A stretch of DNA of 64,000 nt. Origin: Mesorhizobium shangrilense. GTDB taxonomy: Bacteria > Pseudomonadota > Alphaproteobacteria > Rhizobiales > Rhizobiaceae. Shown here piece after piece: positions 35,658-44,087 of the stretch. Numbering within the stretch: position 1 is the stretch's first letter; each line of letters opens with the position of its first letter. Below the pieces are notes generated by a model. It saw nothing but the letters and a program-made list of their open reading frames with translations, was not told where the DNA came from and ran no database searches. The stretch is from NCBI RefSeq assembly GCF_040537815.1, contig NZ_JBEWSZ010000001.1, positions 2,666,001-2,730,000 on the forward strand, read 5' to 3'. Both the position numbers and the translations under genes were made by a program.

Positions 35658-35772
35658 TGTTGGCCATCTACTCCTCCCAGATGCGATGCCAACGCTGAAT
35701 GGGGCGCACCTCCTCCCGCGCCACGTTCGAAATCGAGCCCGCTGCCACCTCCTCCCGGCAGCGGGCTTTTTT
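35658..35772 (+). ncRNA. alpha-r14 family (NfeR1-like) trans-acting small RNA
   Basis: Three consecutive hairpins each present an anti-Shine-Dalgarno loop: CATCT/AGATG around ACTCCTCCC (35665-35683), GGCGC/GCGCC around ACCTCCTCCC (35703-35722), and a 10-bp GC-rich stem around ACCTCCTCCC (35737-35766) followed by TTTTTT, a strong terminator. This matches the alpha-r14 family of rhizobial sRNAs, whose Sinorhizobium member NfeR1 has three such CCUCC loops and acts by covering ribosome sites of target mRNAs. A possible promoter is TTGCCG (35624-35629), 17 nt, TAGCTT (35647-35652), giving an RNA of about 115 nt. The 5' end is inferred. Confidence 0.88.
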
Positions 35773-35870
35773 CATTTCCGGCAAACCATGAATGTCAGGA
35801 TGCGGCTCACGGCAATGCTCGTGGACGCGGCAGACCGCCACGTCCACGCCCATCAAGCCTGGTCTGAAGC

Positions 35871-36464
35871 CTAGCCCGCCGAGGCGCCCCTGAACGATGC
35901 AATGAGCCCTTCGGCCATCCGCACGAATTGCGCGCTCGGCCCCTCGGTGCCCATCGCCTGCACGCTGACGCGCGCGCCCTCGAACAGCAGCGACAGGGTA
36001 TCGGCCAGAAGCTCGGCCTGACCAATGCCGGCATCCCGGCACAGGGCAACAAGACGATCGCGCTGGGCGCCCTTGAGTTCCTTGATCACACTCCTGGCGG
36101 GATGATCGGGCTCGGTCAATTCAACGGCGGCATTGGCCATGTCGCAACCGCGACTATCAGCGTTGAGCATGTCGGCGGCCTTGCGCACCCAGGCATAGAG
36201 TTGCGCGGGCTTGTCGCCAGGAAATTCGGCCTCGAATGTGTCCCACATCGCGCCGGCCTTGGACGCGGTGGCGCGCAGGCATTCGATGATGAGATCGTCC
36301 TTGGACTCGAAATGACGATAGAGCGTCATCTTGTTCGTGCCGGCAGCTTCGGTGATGGCGTCGACGCCGACGCCTTTGATGCCGTGCTTGTGGAACATGT
36401 CGCGCGCCGTCTCCAGGATTCGATCCCTGGGGCGAGAGCGCTCCACGACGCCGTCTGTCATCAT
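35871..36464 (-). CDS. TetR family transcriptional regulator of the RND efflux pump
   Basis: 197 residues. N-terminal TetR helix-turn-helix RDRILETARDMFHKHGIKGVGVDAITEAAGTNKMTLYRHF (residues 13-53), then a mostly helical ligand domain with a Cys in SRGCDMANAA. ATG at 36464 behind AAGGAG. Transcribed away from the RND pump operon; two matching palindromes in the shared promoter region (36513-36528 and 36538-36553) are its likely operators. Confidence 0.93.
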   Translation of the reverse strand: MMTDGVVERSRPRDRILETARDMFHKHGIKGVGVDAITEAAGTNKMTLYRHFESKDDLIIECLRATASKAGAMWDTFEAEFPGDKPAQLYAWVRKAADMLNADSRGCDMANAAVELTEPDHPARSVIKELKGAQRDRLVALCRDAGIGQAELLADTLSLLFEGARVSVQAMGTEGPSAQFVRMAEGLIASFRGASAG

Positions 36465-36501
36465 GATCTCCTTTCGTTTCCAAAAAACCCTCGGCCACCT
36501 C

Positions 36502-36553
36502 TTGACTAGGATGTTACCGGTCTGTAACTTCCCAAATGTTACTTACTGGTAAC
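36502..36553. promoter_or_regulatory. Twin GTTAC-N6-GTAAC operators over the pump promoter
   Basis: Two identical-arm palindromes, GTTAC-N6-GTAAC at 36513-36528 and 36538-36553, centres 25 bp apart. The first lies between TTGACT (36502-36507) and TAACTT (36525-36530), a plausible plus-strand promoter with 17-bp spacing. Placed between the tetR gene and the pump genes, these fit TetR repression of both. Confidence 0.72.
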
Positions 36554-36706
36554 ACCTATATCGCCCTTCGTCAATAACAAGGCCGTGAACTGGTCCTGCC
36601 AGATCGAGATGGGCGAAAGATTGCAGATCATGCGGCCTCGGCCGGTGAAGAGATGAAAAACGGTTCGCGAGCATGGGCTGCGAATCGACAGACAAGGAGC
36701 CGGCCA

Positions 36707-36967
36707 ATGCCACAGCGCCGCGATCTTACCATAGATGAAGCCGTCCGGGATCCGATGATCCGGCTGGTCATGAAAGCCGATGGCGTCGACCCGCGCGCCC
36801 TCGAGAGGATGTTGCGTTCGCTTGCCAATGCGCAAGACGCGCGCAGCGATGTGCCGTTGCTTCGTACGCTGGACAATGCCGATGAAGGGCGGGGCCAACG
36901 CCTCTCCTGGGTTGCCAGTGCGTTCGGCAAGGCCAGGGCAGCCGGCGAGGCATGCGTGTCGTGGTAA
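36707..36967 (+). CDS. Hypothetical small protein preceding the RND pump
   Basis: 86 residues, MPQRRDLTIDEAVRDPMIRLVMKADGV at the start, no membrane segment and no signal peptide. GGAG eight bases before ATG 36707, and its end overlaps the pump start by 16 nt, which supports real, coupled translation. I do not recognise a family. It may assist pump expression through coupling or regulate the pump; that is inference. Confidence 0.6.
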   Translation: MPQRRDLTIDEAVRDPMIRLVMKADGVDPRALERMLRSLANAQDARSDVPLLRTLDNADEGRGQRLSWVASAFGKARAAGEACVSW

Positions 36968-39900
36968 ACTTCTTCATCCATCGTCCGATCTTCGCCTCGG
37001 CAATCGCCATCATCATGGTGCTCGCCGGGACGATTTGTTATTTCCTGCTGCCGGTTTCGCAGTTCCCGGACATCACGCCGCCGCAGGTGGTGGTCAGCGC
37101 CCACTACCCCGGCGCCAGCGCGCAGGTGGTGGCGGATACGGTCACCACGCCGCTCGAACAGCAGATCAACGGCGTTCAGGGCATGACCTACATGTCGTCG
37201 ACGAGCTCCAATGACGGCTCTTCGACCATCACCATCACCTTCGATGTCGGCTATTCGCTCAGCACCGCCGCCGTGGACGTGCAGAACCGCGTTTCTCAAG
37301 CCGCCTCGTCACTCCCGGCGATCGTCAACCAGGGCGGCGTGACGATCAAGAAACAGAATCCGAACTTCGTCCTGATCGTCAATCTCACCTCACCCGACGG
37401 CTCCGTTGACCCGGTGGCGCTCTCGAACCTTGCCTATCTGCAGGTCGTCGATCCGCTGAAGCGCCTGCCCGGCGTCGGCGACGTGCAGATCTTCGGCGAG
37501 CGGCGCTATTCAATGCGCGTCTGGCTCGACCCAGACAAGCTCGCCAATCTGGGCATCACCGCCGTTGACGTGCAGAACGCCATCGCCGAACAGAACGTGC
37601 AGGTTGCGGCTGGCAAGATCGGCCAGTCGCCGGCGCCGGCCGGTACCGCCTTCGAAATGCAGGTCAACGCCGTCGGCCGCTTGAGCGACCCCAAGGAGTT
37701 CGGCGACATCGTCTTGCGCGCCAACGCCTCATCCGGCTCGCTGGTGCGGCTGCGCGACGTCGCCCGCATCGAGCTTGGCGCCCTGCAATATTCGTCGTCG
37801 GCTTTCTTCGGCAAGGACCCGACCGTGGTGCTCGCCGTCTATCAGATGCCCGGTTCCAACGCGCTCGATCTGCAGCAGCGCGTCAAGGACAAGATGCAGG
37901 AACTGTCGACCCGCTTCCCCAAGGGCGTCTCCTACGCGATGCACTACGACACGACGCGCTTCGTCTCGGCGTCGATGCATGACGTGCTGATCACGCTTGG
38001 CGAGGCCCTGGTCCTGGTCGTCGCCGTCGTGTTCATCTTCCTGCAGAGCTGGCGCACGACGATCATCCCCACCATCGCCATTCCGGTGTCGCTGGTGGCG
38101 ACGCTCGTCGTCATGGAGATGCTCGGCTTTTCGCTGAATATGCTCAGCCTGCTCGGCATGGTGCTGGCCATCGGCCTCGTCGTCGACGATGCCATTGTCG
38201 TGGTCGAGAATGTCGAGCGACAGCTGGAGGCCGGGCTCAAACCACTCGCGGCGACGAAGGCGGCGATGGCCGAGGTCACCGGCCCGATCATCGCCACGAC
38301 CGCGGTGCTGATGGCTGTGTTCATACCGGTCGCCTTCATTCCCGGGGTCTCCGGCAAGCTCTACAACCAGTTCGCACTGACAGTCGCAATCTCCGTCGGC
38401 ATTTCCGCCTTCAACTCGCTGACGCTGAGCCCGGCGCTTAGCGCAGCCTTCCTGCGCCATCGTCCGGCTACGCAGTTCGTGCTGTTTCGCTGGTTCAACG
38501 CGGGATTCGACCGGATGTCGCATGCCTACGCCCATGGCGTGCGCATCCTCATCCGTTTGCGCTGGATCATGCTCGGCCTGTTCGCGGCCGGACTGGTCGC
38601 CACATACTTCGTCTGGCAGCGCCTGCCCTCGACCTTCCTCCCGGTCGAGGACCAGGGTTATTTCTTCGTCGTTATCCAGTTGCCGGATGGCGCTTCGCTC
38701 GAGCGCACCGATGCGGTGGCCAAAAAGGCGCGCGACATCCTGCAGGCGACGCCCGGCGTCGACATTGTCGGCTCGATCAGCGGCCTGAACTTCCTGACCA
38801 GCGCGGCGCAGTCGAACTCGGCGGTCGAGTTCGCCATCCTGAAGCCATGGGAAGAACGCGGCCCCGACCAGAGCGCATCAAAGCTCGTCGGCGACGTGCG
38901 CGGCAAGCTGATGCAAATCCCGGAAGCCTTCGCGCTGAGCTTCGATCCGCCCTCGATCCCGGGTATTGGCACCACGGGCGGCTTCGAGTTCGTCGTCGAG
39001 GATCTCACCGGGCGCGGCAGCTCAGCGCTCAACGACGCCACGCAAGCCGTGATCGCCGAGGCGCGCAAGCAGCCAGAAATCAATCCGCAGCAACTGTTCT
39101 CGCCGTTCTCGACCTCGACGCCGCAGTTCAACTACGACCTCGACCGCAGCAAGGCCAAACTGCTCGGCCTCAACCTGCCCGATGTCTTCAACACGCTGCA
39201 GATCTATCTCGGTTCGCTCTATGTGAACGACTTCAACCTGTTCGGCCGCACCTTCCGGGTGACCATCCAGGCCGACAAGGATGCACGCGCGGGCGCAGCC
39301 GACATTTCGCGGCTCTATGTGCGCAATGCCTCCGGCGGCATGGTGCCGCTCAGCACGCTGGGCAAGCTCGTGCCTTTCGTCGGCCCGGAAACCGTGCCGC
39401 ACTACAACAACAATGCCTCGGCCACGATCAATGGCGGTGCTGCACCCGGCTTTTCCTCGGGCCAGGCGGTTGCCGCCATGGAACGGGCCGCCGCCACCGC
39501 ACTGCCCAGGGATTTCGGCTTCGAATGGACCGGCATCACCTTCCAGGAACTCAAGGCAGGATCGATCGCGTCCGTCGTCTTCGGTCTCGCCATCGTCTTC
39601 GTCTTCCTGATCCTGGCGGCGCAATATGAGAGCTGGGCGATGCCGTTCATGGTGCTGCTGGCGGTGCCGCTCGCCCTGTTCGGTGCTTTCGTGGCGCTGT
39701 GGATGCGCGGTATGCAGATCGACGTCTACTCGCAGATCGGTTTCGTCATGCTGATTGGCCTGGCCGCCAAGAACGCGATCCTGATCGTCGAGTTCGCCAG
39801 ACGGCGGCGAGAGGAAGGCCTCAGCATCGTCGATGCCTCGATGGAAGCGGCGAGACTGCGGTTGCGGCCGATCCTGATGACGGCCTTCGCCTTCATCCTC

Positions 39901-40137
39901 GGCGTGCTGCCACTGATGTTTGCGACCGGCGCCGGCGCGGCAAGCCGGCAGTCGATCGGCACCACCGTGTTTGGCGGCATGGTCGCCGCGACCATCCTGT
40001 CGCTGGTGTTCGTGCCCGTCTTCTACGCGGTTATCGAACAACTGCGCGAGCGCCGTGGCGGAGACGAGCCCGTCTCGCATCACACTGAACCAACTGCCGT
40101 ACCCGCCCTCCCTCCCCTGGCGGAAGCGGCTGAATAA
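36952..40137 (+). CDS. RND family multidrug efflux permease (AcrB/HAE1 type)
   Basis: 1061 residues, the normal length of an AcrB/MexB-type inner-membrane proton/drug antiporter. N-terminal FFIHRPIFASAIAIIMVLAG (TM1), DVQNRVSQAASSLP in the porter domain, the TM4 proton-relay motif GLVVDDAIVVVENVER near residue 405, the FIPGVSGKLYNQFALTVAISV region, and IGFVMLIGLAAKNAILIVEFA (TM10) near residue 930. It exports amphiphilic compounds through a tripartite complex. The membrane fusion gene follows it, the reverse of the usual acrA-acrB order, and no outer-membrane channel gene is present. Confidence 0.96.
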   Translation: MRVVVNFFIHRPIFASAIAIIMVLAGTICYFLLPVSQFPDITPPQVVVSAHYPGASAQVVADTVTTPLEQQINGVQGMTYMSSTSSNDGSSTITITFDVGYSLSTAAVDVQNRVSQAASSLPAIVNQGGVTIKKQNPNFVLIVNLTSPDGSVDPVALSNLAYLQVVDPLKRLPGVGDVQIFGERRYSMRVWLDPDKLANLGITAVDVQNAIAEQNVQVAAGKIGQSPAPAGTAFEMQVNAVGRLSDPKEFGDIVLRANASSGSLVRLRDVARIELGALQYSSSAFFGKDPTVVLAVYQMPGSNALDLQQRVKDKMQELSTRFPKGVSYAMHYDTTRFVSASMHDVLITLGEALVLVVAVVFIFLQSWRTTIIPTIAIPVSLVATLVVMEMLGFSLNMLSLLGMVLAIGLVVDDAIVVVENVERQLEAGLKPLAATKAAMAEVTGPIIATTAVLMAVFIPVAFIPGVSGKLYNQFALTVAISVGISAFNSLTLSPALSAAFLRHRPATQFVLFRWFNAGFDRMSHAYAHGVRILIRLRWIMLGLFAAGLVATYFVWQRLPSTFLPVEDQGYFFVVIQLPDGASLERTDAVAKKARDILQATPGVDIVGSISGLNFLTSAAQSNSAVEFAILKPWEERGPDQSASKLVGDVRGKLMQIPEAFALSFDPPSIPGIGTTGGFEFVVEDLTGRGSSALNDATQAVIAEARKQPEINPQQLFSPFSTSTPQFNYDLDRSKAKLLGLNLPDVFNTLQIYLGSLYVNDFNLFGRTFRVTIQADKDARAGAADISRLYVRNASGGMVPLSTLGKLVPFVGPETVPHYNNNASATINGGAAPGFSSGQAVAAMERAAATALPRDFGFEWTGITFQELKAGSIASVVFGLAIVFVFLILAAQYESWAMPFMVLLAVPLALFGAFVALWMRGMQIDVYSQIGFVMLIGLAAKNAILIVEFARRRREEGLSIVDASMEAARLRLRPILMTAFAFILGVLPLMFATGAGAASRQSIGTTVFGGMVAATILSLVFVPVFYAVIEQLRERRGGDEPVSHHTEPTAVPALPPLAEAAE

Positions 40138-40152
40138 GATTGGAGACTGATC

Positions 40153-41304
40153 ATGCGTAAATGGAAAATCGCGTTGGGAACGGCCGTGGCACTGGGAGCG
40201 ATCTCGGTGGCCAGCGTCCACTTGCTGGACATGGGCAACCTCAGCCTGAACGCGGGCACGGCAGGTGCCGCACCCGCTCCGGCGGCCTTCGTCATGCCGG
40301 TGCCGGTGGTGAATGTCGTCAAGAAGACGATCCCGATCTATCTCGACTATGCCGCGCGCACCGAGCCTATCCGCAGCATCACGCTGCAGGCGCGTGTGCC
40401 GGGCTACCTCCAGGAGCAGAGTGCTGACGACGGCAGCGATGTCCGCCAGGGCGATCTCCTGTACAGGATCGCGCCGCAAGACTATCAGGCCGCTCTCCAG
40501 CAGGCGAAAGCGCAGGTCCAGCGCGATGCGGCAACGCTCGACTATGCGCGGTCCAATCTCGGCCGCGGCACCGAACTGGCCAAGAGCGGATACATCGCCA
40601 AGGATGTGTTCGATCAGCGCACCAGCACCTTGCGCGAGGCCGAGGCGTCGCTGGCGGTCAATCAGGCCGCCGTGCAGACAGCCGAGCTCAATCTGAGCTA
40701 CGCCGAAATCCGAGCTCCCTTCACCGGGCGCATCGGCCGCAACCAGGCCTCCGTGGGCACACTGGTCAGTGTCGGCGGCACCGTCCTCAACACGCTGGTG
40801 CAGCTCGACCCCATCTACGTCACCTTCAATCCGAGCGAGACGGATCTGGTGCAGATCGAGCAAGCCAAGGCGGCAGGACCGGTCGACGTCGATGTCCTGC
40901 TCCCCGGTGAAACGGAGCCGACCCAGAAGGGCCAGCTCACCTTCATCGACAATACGGTCGACCACTCGACGGGCACGATCACCGCGCGGGCGACGATCGG
41001 CAACGGCAAGTTCACGCTGCTGCCGGGGCAATATGTCCGTGTGCGCCTGCATATCAGGCAGCAGCCCGACGCCCTGATGGTGCCGCAGACGGCGCTGGGC
41101 TCGAGCCAGCTTGGAAAATATCTCTATGTCCTGGGCAAGGGCAACACGGTCGACCAACGCATGGTTTCGCTCGGACCTACCAATGGCGACCAGATTGCGA
41201 TCCTGAGCGGTGTCTCCGAAGGCGACCAAGTTATCACGGGTAATCTGCAGAAGATCGGACCGGGAATGCCGGTCTCACCACTCCCCCAAAAGCCGGCCAC
41301 CTGA
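40153..41304 (+). CDS. RND efflux periplasmic adaptor (membrane fusion protein)
   Basis: 383-residue HlyD/AcrA-type adaptor. An N-terminal hydrophobic anchor (WKIALGTAVALGAISVASVHLL), then the lipoyl/barrel-sandwich half-motifs TEPIRSITLQARVPGYLQEQ and NLSYAEIRAPFTGRIGRN, a coiled-coil hairpin between them (about residues 110-175), a beta-barrel and a C-terminal domain ending before PLPQKPAT. ATG at 40153 behind TTGGAGACTGATC, 15 nt after the pump. No lipobox Cys, so it is anchored by its N-terminal helix. Confidence 0.94.
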   Translation: MRKWKIALGTAVALGAISVASVHLLDMGNLSLNAGTAGAAPAPAAFVMPVPVVNVVKKTIPIYLDYAARTEPIRSITLQARVPGYLQEQSADDGSDVRQGDLLYRIAPQDYQAALQQAKAQVQRDAATLDYARSNLGRGTELAKSGYIAKDVFDQRTSTLREAEASLAVNQAAVQTAELNLSYAEIRAPFTGRIGRNQASVGTLVSVGGTVLNTLVQLDPIYVTFNPSETDLVQIEQAKAAGPVDVDVLLPGETEPTQKGQLTFIDNTVDHSTGTITARATIGNGKFTLLPGQYVRVRLHIRQQPDALMVPQTALGSSQLGKYLYVLGKGNTVDQRMVSLGPTNGDQIAILSGVSEGDQVITGNLQKIGPGMPVSPLPQKPAT

Positions 41305-41330
41305 CCTCCGCCGCAGGCTCGGCTTCAGAG

Positions 41331-41369
41331 ACGGCGCCCTTGACCGATCAGGTCGGGGGCGCCGTTTTT
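41331..41369 (+). terminator. Rho-independent terminator of the RND operon
   Basis: Arms ACGGCGCCC (41331-41339) and GGGCGCCGT (41357-41365) with an inner GACC/GGTC helix, followed by TTTTT (41365-41369). It lies 27 nt after the adaptor stop and overlaps the last codons of the convergent LysR gene. Confidence 0.82.
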
Positions 41370-42256
41370 GCGAGCAATTGGACCAGGCCCGCGACATCCG
41401 CGCGATCAGCCTTGGCCGGCGGGATGAAGGCGCAATAGGGATGCCCGAGGCGCACGGATACCGATGAGAGCGCGATCAGGCGGCCCGCTTCAAGATCGGC
41501 GCGCGCCATGACCCGCTGCCCAAGCGCAATGCCCAGACCAAGCCGCGCAGAGGCGATGGCCAGACTGGATAGCCCCACGCGTCGACCGTGCGAGGGATCG
41601 GGAGACCGATTGCCTCCAGAGGCCGAGAACCAGTCCGTCCATGTCGGATGCGAGGCATAATTCGGCCCCCAATTGGTGTGGATGAACATGCTCTCATGCA
41701 CGTCGGCAAGGTCGGCGCCGTTGTTGCCGTGCCTGCGCCAGAATTCCGGTGCGCAGACCGGCAGCACGTCGTCATGGACGAGCCGAACCATCCGCAGGCC
41801 AGGATAATGATAGTCGCCATAGCTGATGCGAAGGTCGATGCCCTGCCGCGCCAGGTCGACGGGGTCGTCCTCGACGCGAACGTCGATCGCCATATGCGGA
41901 AAAGCATCGAGTAGCACTGCCAGCCTCGGCGCAAGCCACAATTCTGCCAGCGAGAACGGCACGCTGACGACGAGACGCGTCCGCAATCCGCCTTCCAGCA
42001 TGCGCCGTCCGATCGCCGCGATGTCGCCCAGGGCCCGCGCGGCCTGCGGGTAGATGGCGTGGCCGGCGTCCGTCAGTGTTATGCGATTGCCGTTGCGCAC
42101 GAAGAGCTGCTTGTCGAACCAGGTTTCGAGGTTGCGTATCTGCTGGCTGACCGCCGCCGAGGAAACGCCGAGTTCCGTGGCGGCAAGCGTGAAGCTGCCG
42201 GTGCGAGCCGCGACTTCGAAGGTCTTGATCGCATTCAGGGGCGGAAGCCGATCCAT
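41348..42256 (-). CDS. LysR family transcriptional regulator (GcvA-like)
   Basis: 302 residues. Winged helix at the N-terminus (LPPLNAIKTFEVAARTGSFTLAATELGVSSAAVSQQIRNLE), close in style to GcvA-type regulators, then a LysR substrate-binding domain. I chose ATG 42256 (GGAGATCCGC upstream) over the longer TTG at 42268. It is divergent from the HalD-like oxygenase gene with a 103-bp shared region that is AT-rich, so it probably controls that gene. Confidence 0.92.
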   Translation of the reverse strand: MDRLPPLNAIKTFEVAARTGSFTLAATELGVSSAAVSQQIRNLETWFDKQLFVRNGNRITLTDAGHAIYPQAARALGDIAAIGRRMLEGGLRTRLVVSVPFSLAELWLAPRLAVLLDAFPHMAIDVRVEDDPVDLARQGIDLRISYGDYHYPGLRMVRLVHDDVLPVCAPEFWRRHGNNGADLADVHESMFIHTNWGPNYASHPTWTDWFSASGGNRSPDPSHGRRVGLSSLAIASARLGLGIALGQRVMARADLEAGRLIALSSVSVRLGHPYCAFIPPAKADRADVAGLVQLLAKTAPPT

Positions 42257-42359
42257 GCGGATCTCCAAAAGATTTTCTTTCGCAATCCTAATAATTTTCC
42301 GCGTTGAGAGAAAGATTTAATTGTCGTCTTCTATGTCCGGAAACTTGGAGCAAACGACG

Positions 42360-43148
42360 ATGAAAGACATTCTCGACCTCGACCGCTACCCGCTCGACCG
42401 CGAAGGCAGCGCTGAATGGAAGCGCCTCGTGGACAGTTCCGTTGCCGCGCTCGAAGCCGACGGCATGTTCAATCTCGAGGAGTTCCTGCGGCCCGGCATT
42501 GCCGAAAAGGCGGTACGAGAAATCCAGCCCGTCATGGCCACGCGATCGCATGTGCACAAGCGCATGCACAACATCTACTTCAAGCCTGATATCCCCGAGC
42601 TTGCGCCCGACCACCCGGCACTGCGCAAGGTCGAGACCATCAGCCATACGGTTTGCGCCGACCAGATTCCGGGCAGTGTCGTGCTCGCCATCTACGAATA
42701 CGAACCGCTGCTGCGCTTCCTGGCGGCGGCAATGAGCAAGACAAGACTGCATGTCATGCAGGATCCCCTCGCCCGCACCAATGTGATGGCCTATCGGGCT
42801 GGCGAGGCTCTGAACTGGCATTTCGACCGCTCCGAATTCACCACCACCCTGCTGCTGCAGCGCTCGGAGCGCGGTGGCGATCTTGAGTACCGGACAGATC
42901 TCAGGTCGGACGACAATCCCAATTATGATGGTGTCGCCAGGCTGCTGGAAGGGCGTGACCCCGAGGCCAAGATACACCGCATGAAGCCGGGCACGCTGAA
43001 CGTCTTCCGCGGCAAGAACACCGCGCACCGCGTCACCACCGTCGAGGGCGAGCGCGAGCGCATGATCGCGGTGTTTTCCTACTACGAGAAGCCCGGCGTG
43101 ATGTTCAGCGACGAGGAGCGGGTCGGTTTCTACGGCCGGGCGGCCTGA
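42360..43148 (+). CDS. HalD/BesD-like Fe(II)/2-oxoglutarate-dependent oxygenase
   Basis: 262 residues, similar in length and layout to the BesD/HalD group, which acts on free amino acids. The iron site reads NWHFDRSEF (His154-x-Asp156) and TAHRV (His223). BesD-type halogenases have Gly where this protein has Asp156, leaving a chloride site; Asp here gives a full His-Asp-His triad, so hydroxylation rather than chlorination is expected. Arg residues after His223 could hold 2-oxoglutarate. I chose ATG 42360 (GGAG upstream) over in-frame TTG 42321 and ATG 42333. Divergent from a LysR gene; substrate possibly a cationic or betaine-like amino acid. Confidence 0.8.
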   Translation: MKDILDLDRYPLDREGSAEWKRLVDSSVAALEADGMFNLEEFLRPGIAEKAVREIQPVMATRSHVHKRMHNIYFKPDIPELAPDHPALRKVETISHTVCADQIPGSVVLAIYEYEPLLRFLAAAMSKTRLHVMQDPLARTNVMAYRAGEALNWHFDRSEFTTTLLLQRSERGGDLEYRTDLRSDDNPNYDGVARLLEGRDPEAKIHRMKPGTLNVFRGKNTAHRVTTVEGERERMIAVFSYYEKPGVMFSDEERVGFYGRAA

Positions 43149-43236
43149 GGCTCGGTATGACCGCCGTGCGAGCCCGTTGACCCGGCATGCATCGGGGGGC
43201 CGACAGAAAGCGAGTTTCCAGAAAAAGGCTCTTGTT

Positions 43237-43252
43237 AGATTGTCGACAATCT
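43237..43252. promoter_or_regulatory. GntR operator upstream of the gntR gene
   Basis: Perfect 16-bp palindrome AGATTGTCGACAATCT with the core TTGT-CG-ACAA, typical of FadR/FCD-type GntR sites. It lies 37 bp before the GntR start codon, suggesting autoregulation and control of the downstream genes. Confidence 0.7.
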
Positions 43253-43288
43253 GCTTGTCTTGCTTTCGGTTCCCTTTGGAGTGGCTCG

Positions 43289-44026
43289 ATGGCAAAAGCG
43301 GATTTCAGTCCGATTGCTGACACGACGCGACGCGCCGAGATCGTGGCGCTGCTGCGGCGTGCGATCCTGACCGGGCAGTTGGAGCCAGGACAGAAGCTCA
43401 ACGAGCTCAGGATTTCCGAGCAGATGCGGGTCAGCCGCGCGCCCTTGCGCGAGGCGATGCGCGAACTGGTGCAGGAAGGTATCCTGACCAGCATCCCCTA
43501 TGCCGGCACCTTCGTCATCGGCGTGACGGCGAAGGATATCGCCGATGCCTATTCGCTCAACAAAGTGCTCGACGAGTTCGCCATCGAACTGACCTGGCCG
43601 CTTCGCGACCAGCGCTTTCTCGATGAGGTCGATCGGCGGCATGAGGCCGTGAAGCAGGCGACGCGGGACCTCGACACCACCCGCCAGATCGAAACAGCGC
43701 TGCAATTGCACGGCCTGATCTACGAATGGGCCGACAATTCGGTGCTGCTGGAGACATGGCAACGCCTGACCACTCGATTGCAGATGTATTTCGCGCTGCA
43801 TCAGCGGGCGCGCAACGAGCCGGTCCCTTCCGAGGGAGTGCACGAGGAATATGTGCGGCTGCTGAAAGGCGACGACATGCGCGCCGCCCAGCGCCACGCG
43901 CGCGCGCACATCGAACTCGATTACGAAGAACTGCTCGCCTACGCGCGCAGCCTCGAGCAGCGGGCCTCGGAGGGAGGCAAGGCTGATCGTGCGGCATCAA
44001 CGCGCAACCGGCAGAGAGGCACCTGA
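43289..44026 (+). CDS. GntR family transcriptional regulator (FadR/FCD subfamily)
   Basis: 245 residues: winged helix (RRAEIVALLRRAILTGQLEPGQKLNELRISEQMRVSRAPLREAMRELVQEG, about residues 13-64) and an all-helical FCD effector domain with the metal-binding Asp/His pattern around HGLIYEWADN and RHARAHIELD. ATG at 43289 behind TTGGAG; the open frame to 43187 crosses the palindrome. It precedes two enolase-superfamily genes and the peptide-type importer, its probable targets. Confidence 0.92.
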   Translation: MAKADFSPIADTTRRAEIVALLRRAILTGQLEPGQKLNELRISEQMRVSRAPLREAMRELVQEGILTSIPYAGTFVIGVTAKDIADAYSLNKVLDEFAIELTWPLRDQRFLDEVDRRHEAVKQATRDLDTTRQIETALQLHGLIYEWADNSVLLETWQRLTTRLQMYFALHQRARNEPVPSEGVHEEYVRLLKGDDMRAAQRHARAHIELDYEELLAYARSLEQRASEGGKADRAASTRNRQRGT

Positions 44027-44087
44027 CTGCCGGTTGCAGGCAAGGCAACATCCAGAATTCAGACCATTCCAGACAACGGAAAACAAC

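Noticed and set aside
35668..36042. 124-residue minus-strand open frame over the small RNA and tetR end
   Set aside because: It crosses a strong plus-strand terminator and the tetR gene, and the conserved three-hairpin RNA explains the region better.
39022..41229. 735-residue minus-strand open frame antisense to the RND pump and adaptor
   Set aside because: It has no domain pattern, and its low-complexity charged sequence is the usual antisense image of membrane proteins in GC-rich DNA. The plus-strand genes are unmistakable.
42360..43148. Radical halogenase call for the HalD-like protein
   Set aside because: The iron site has Asp156 where halogenases need Gly or Ala, so halogenation is not supported.
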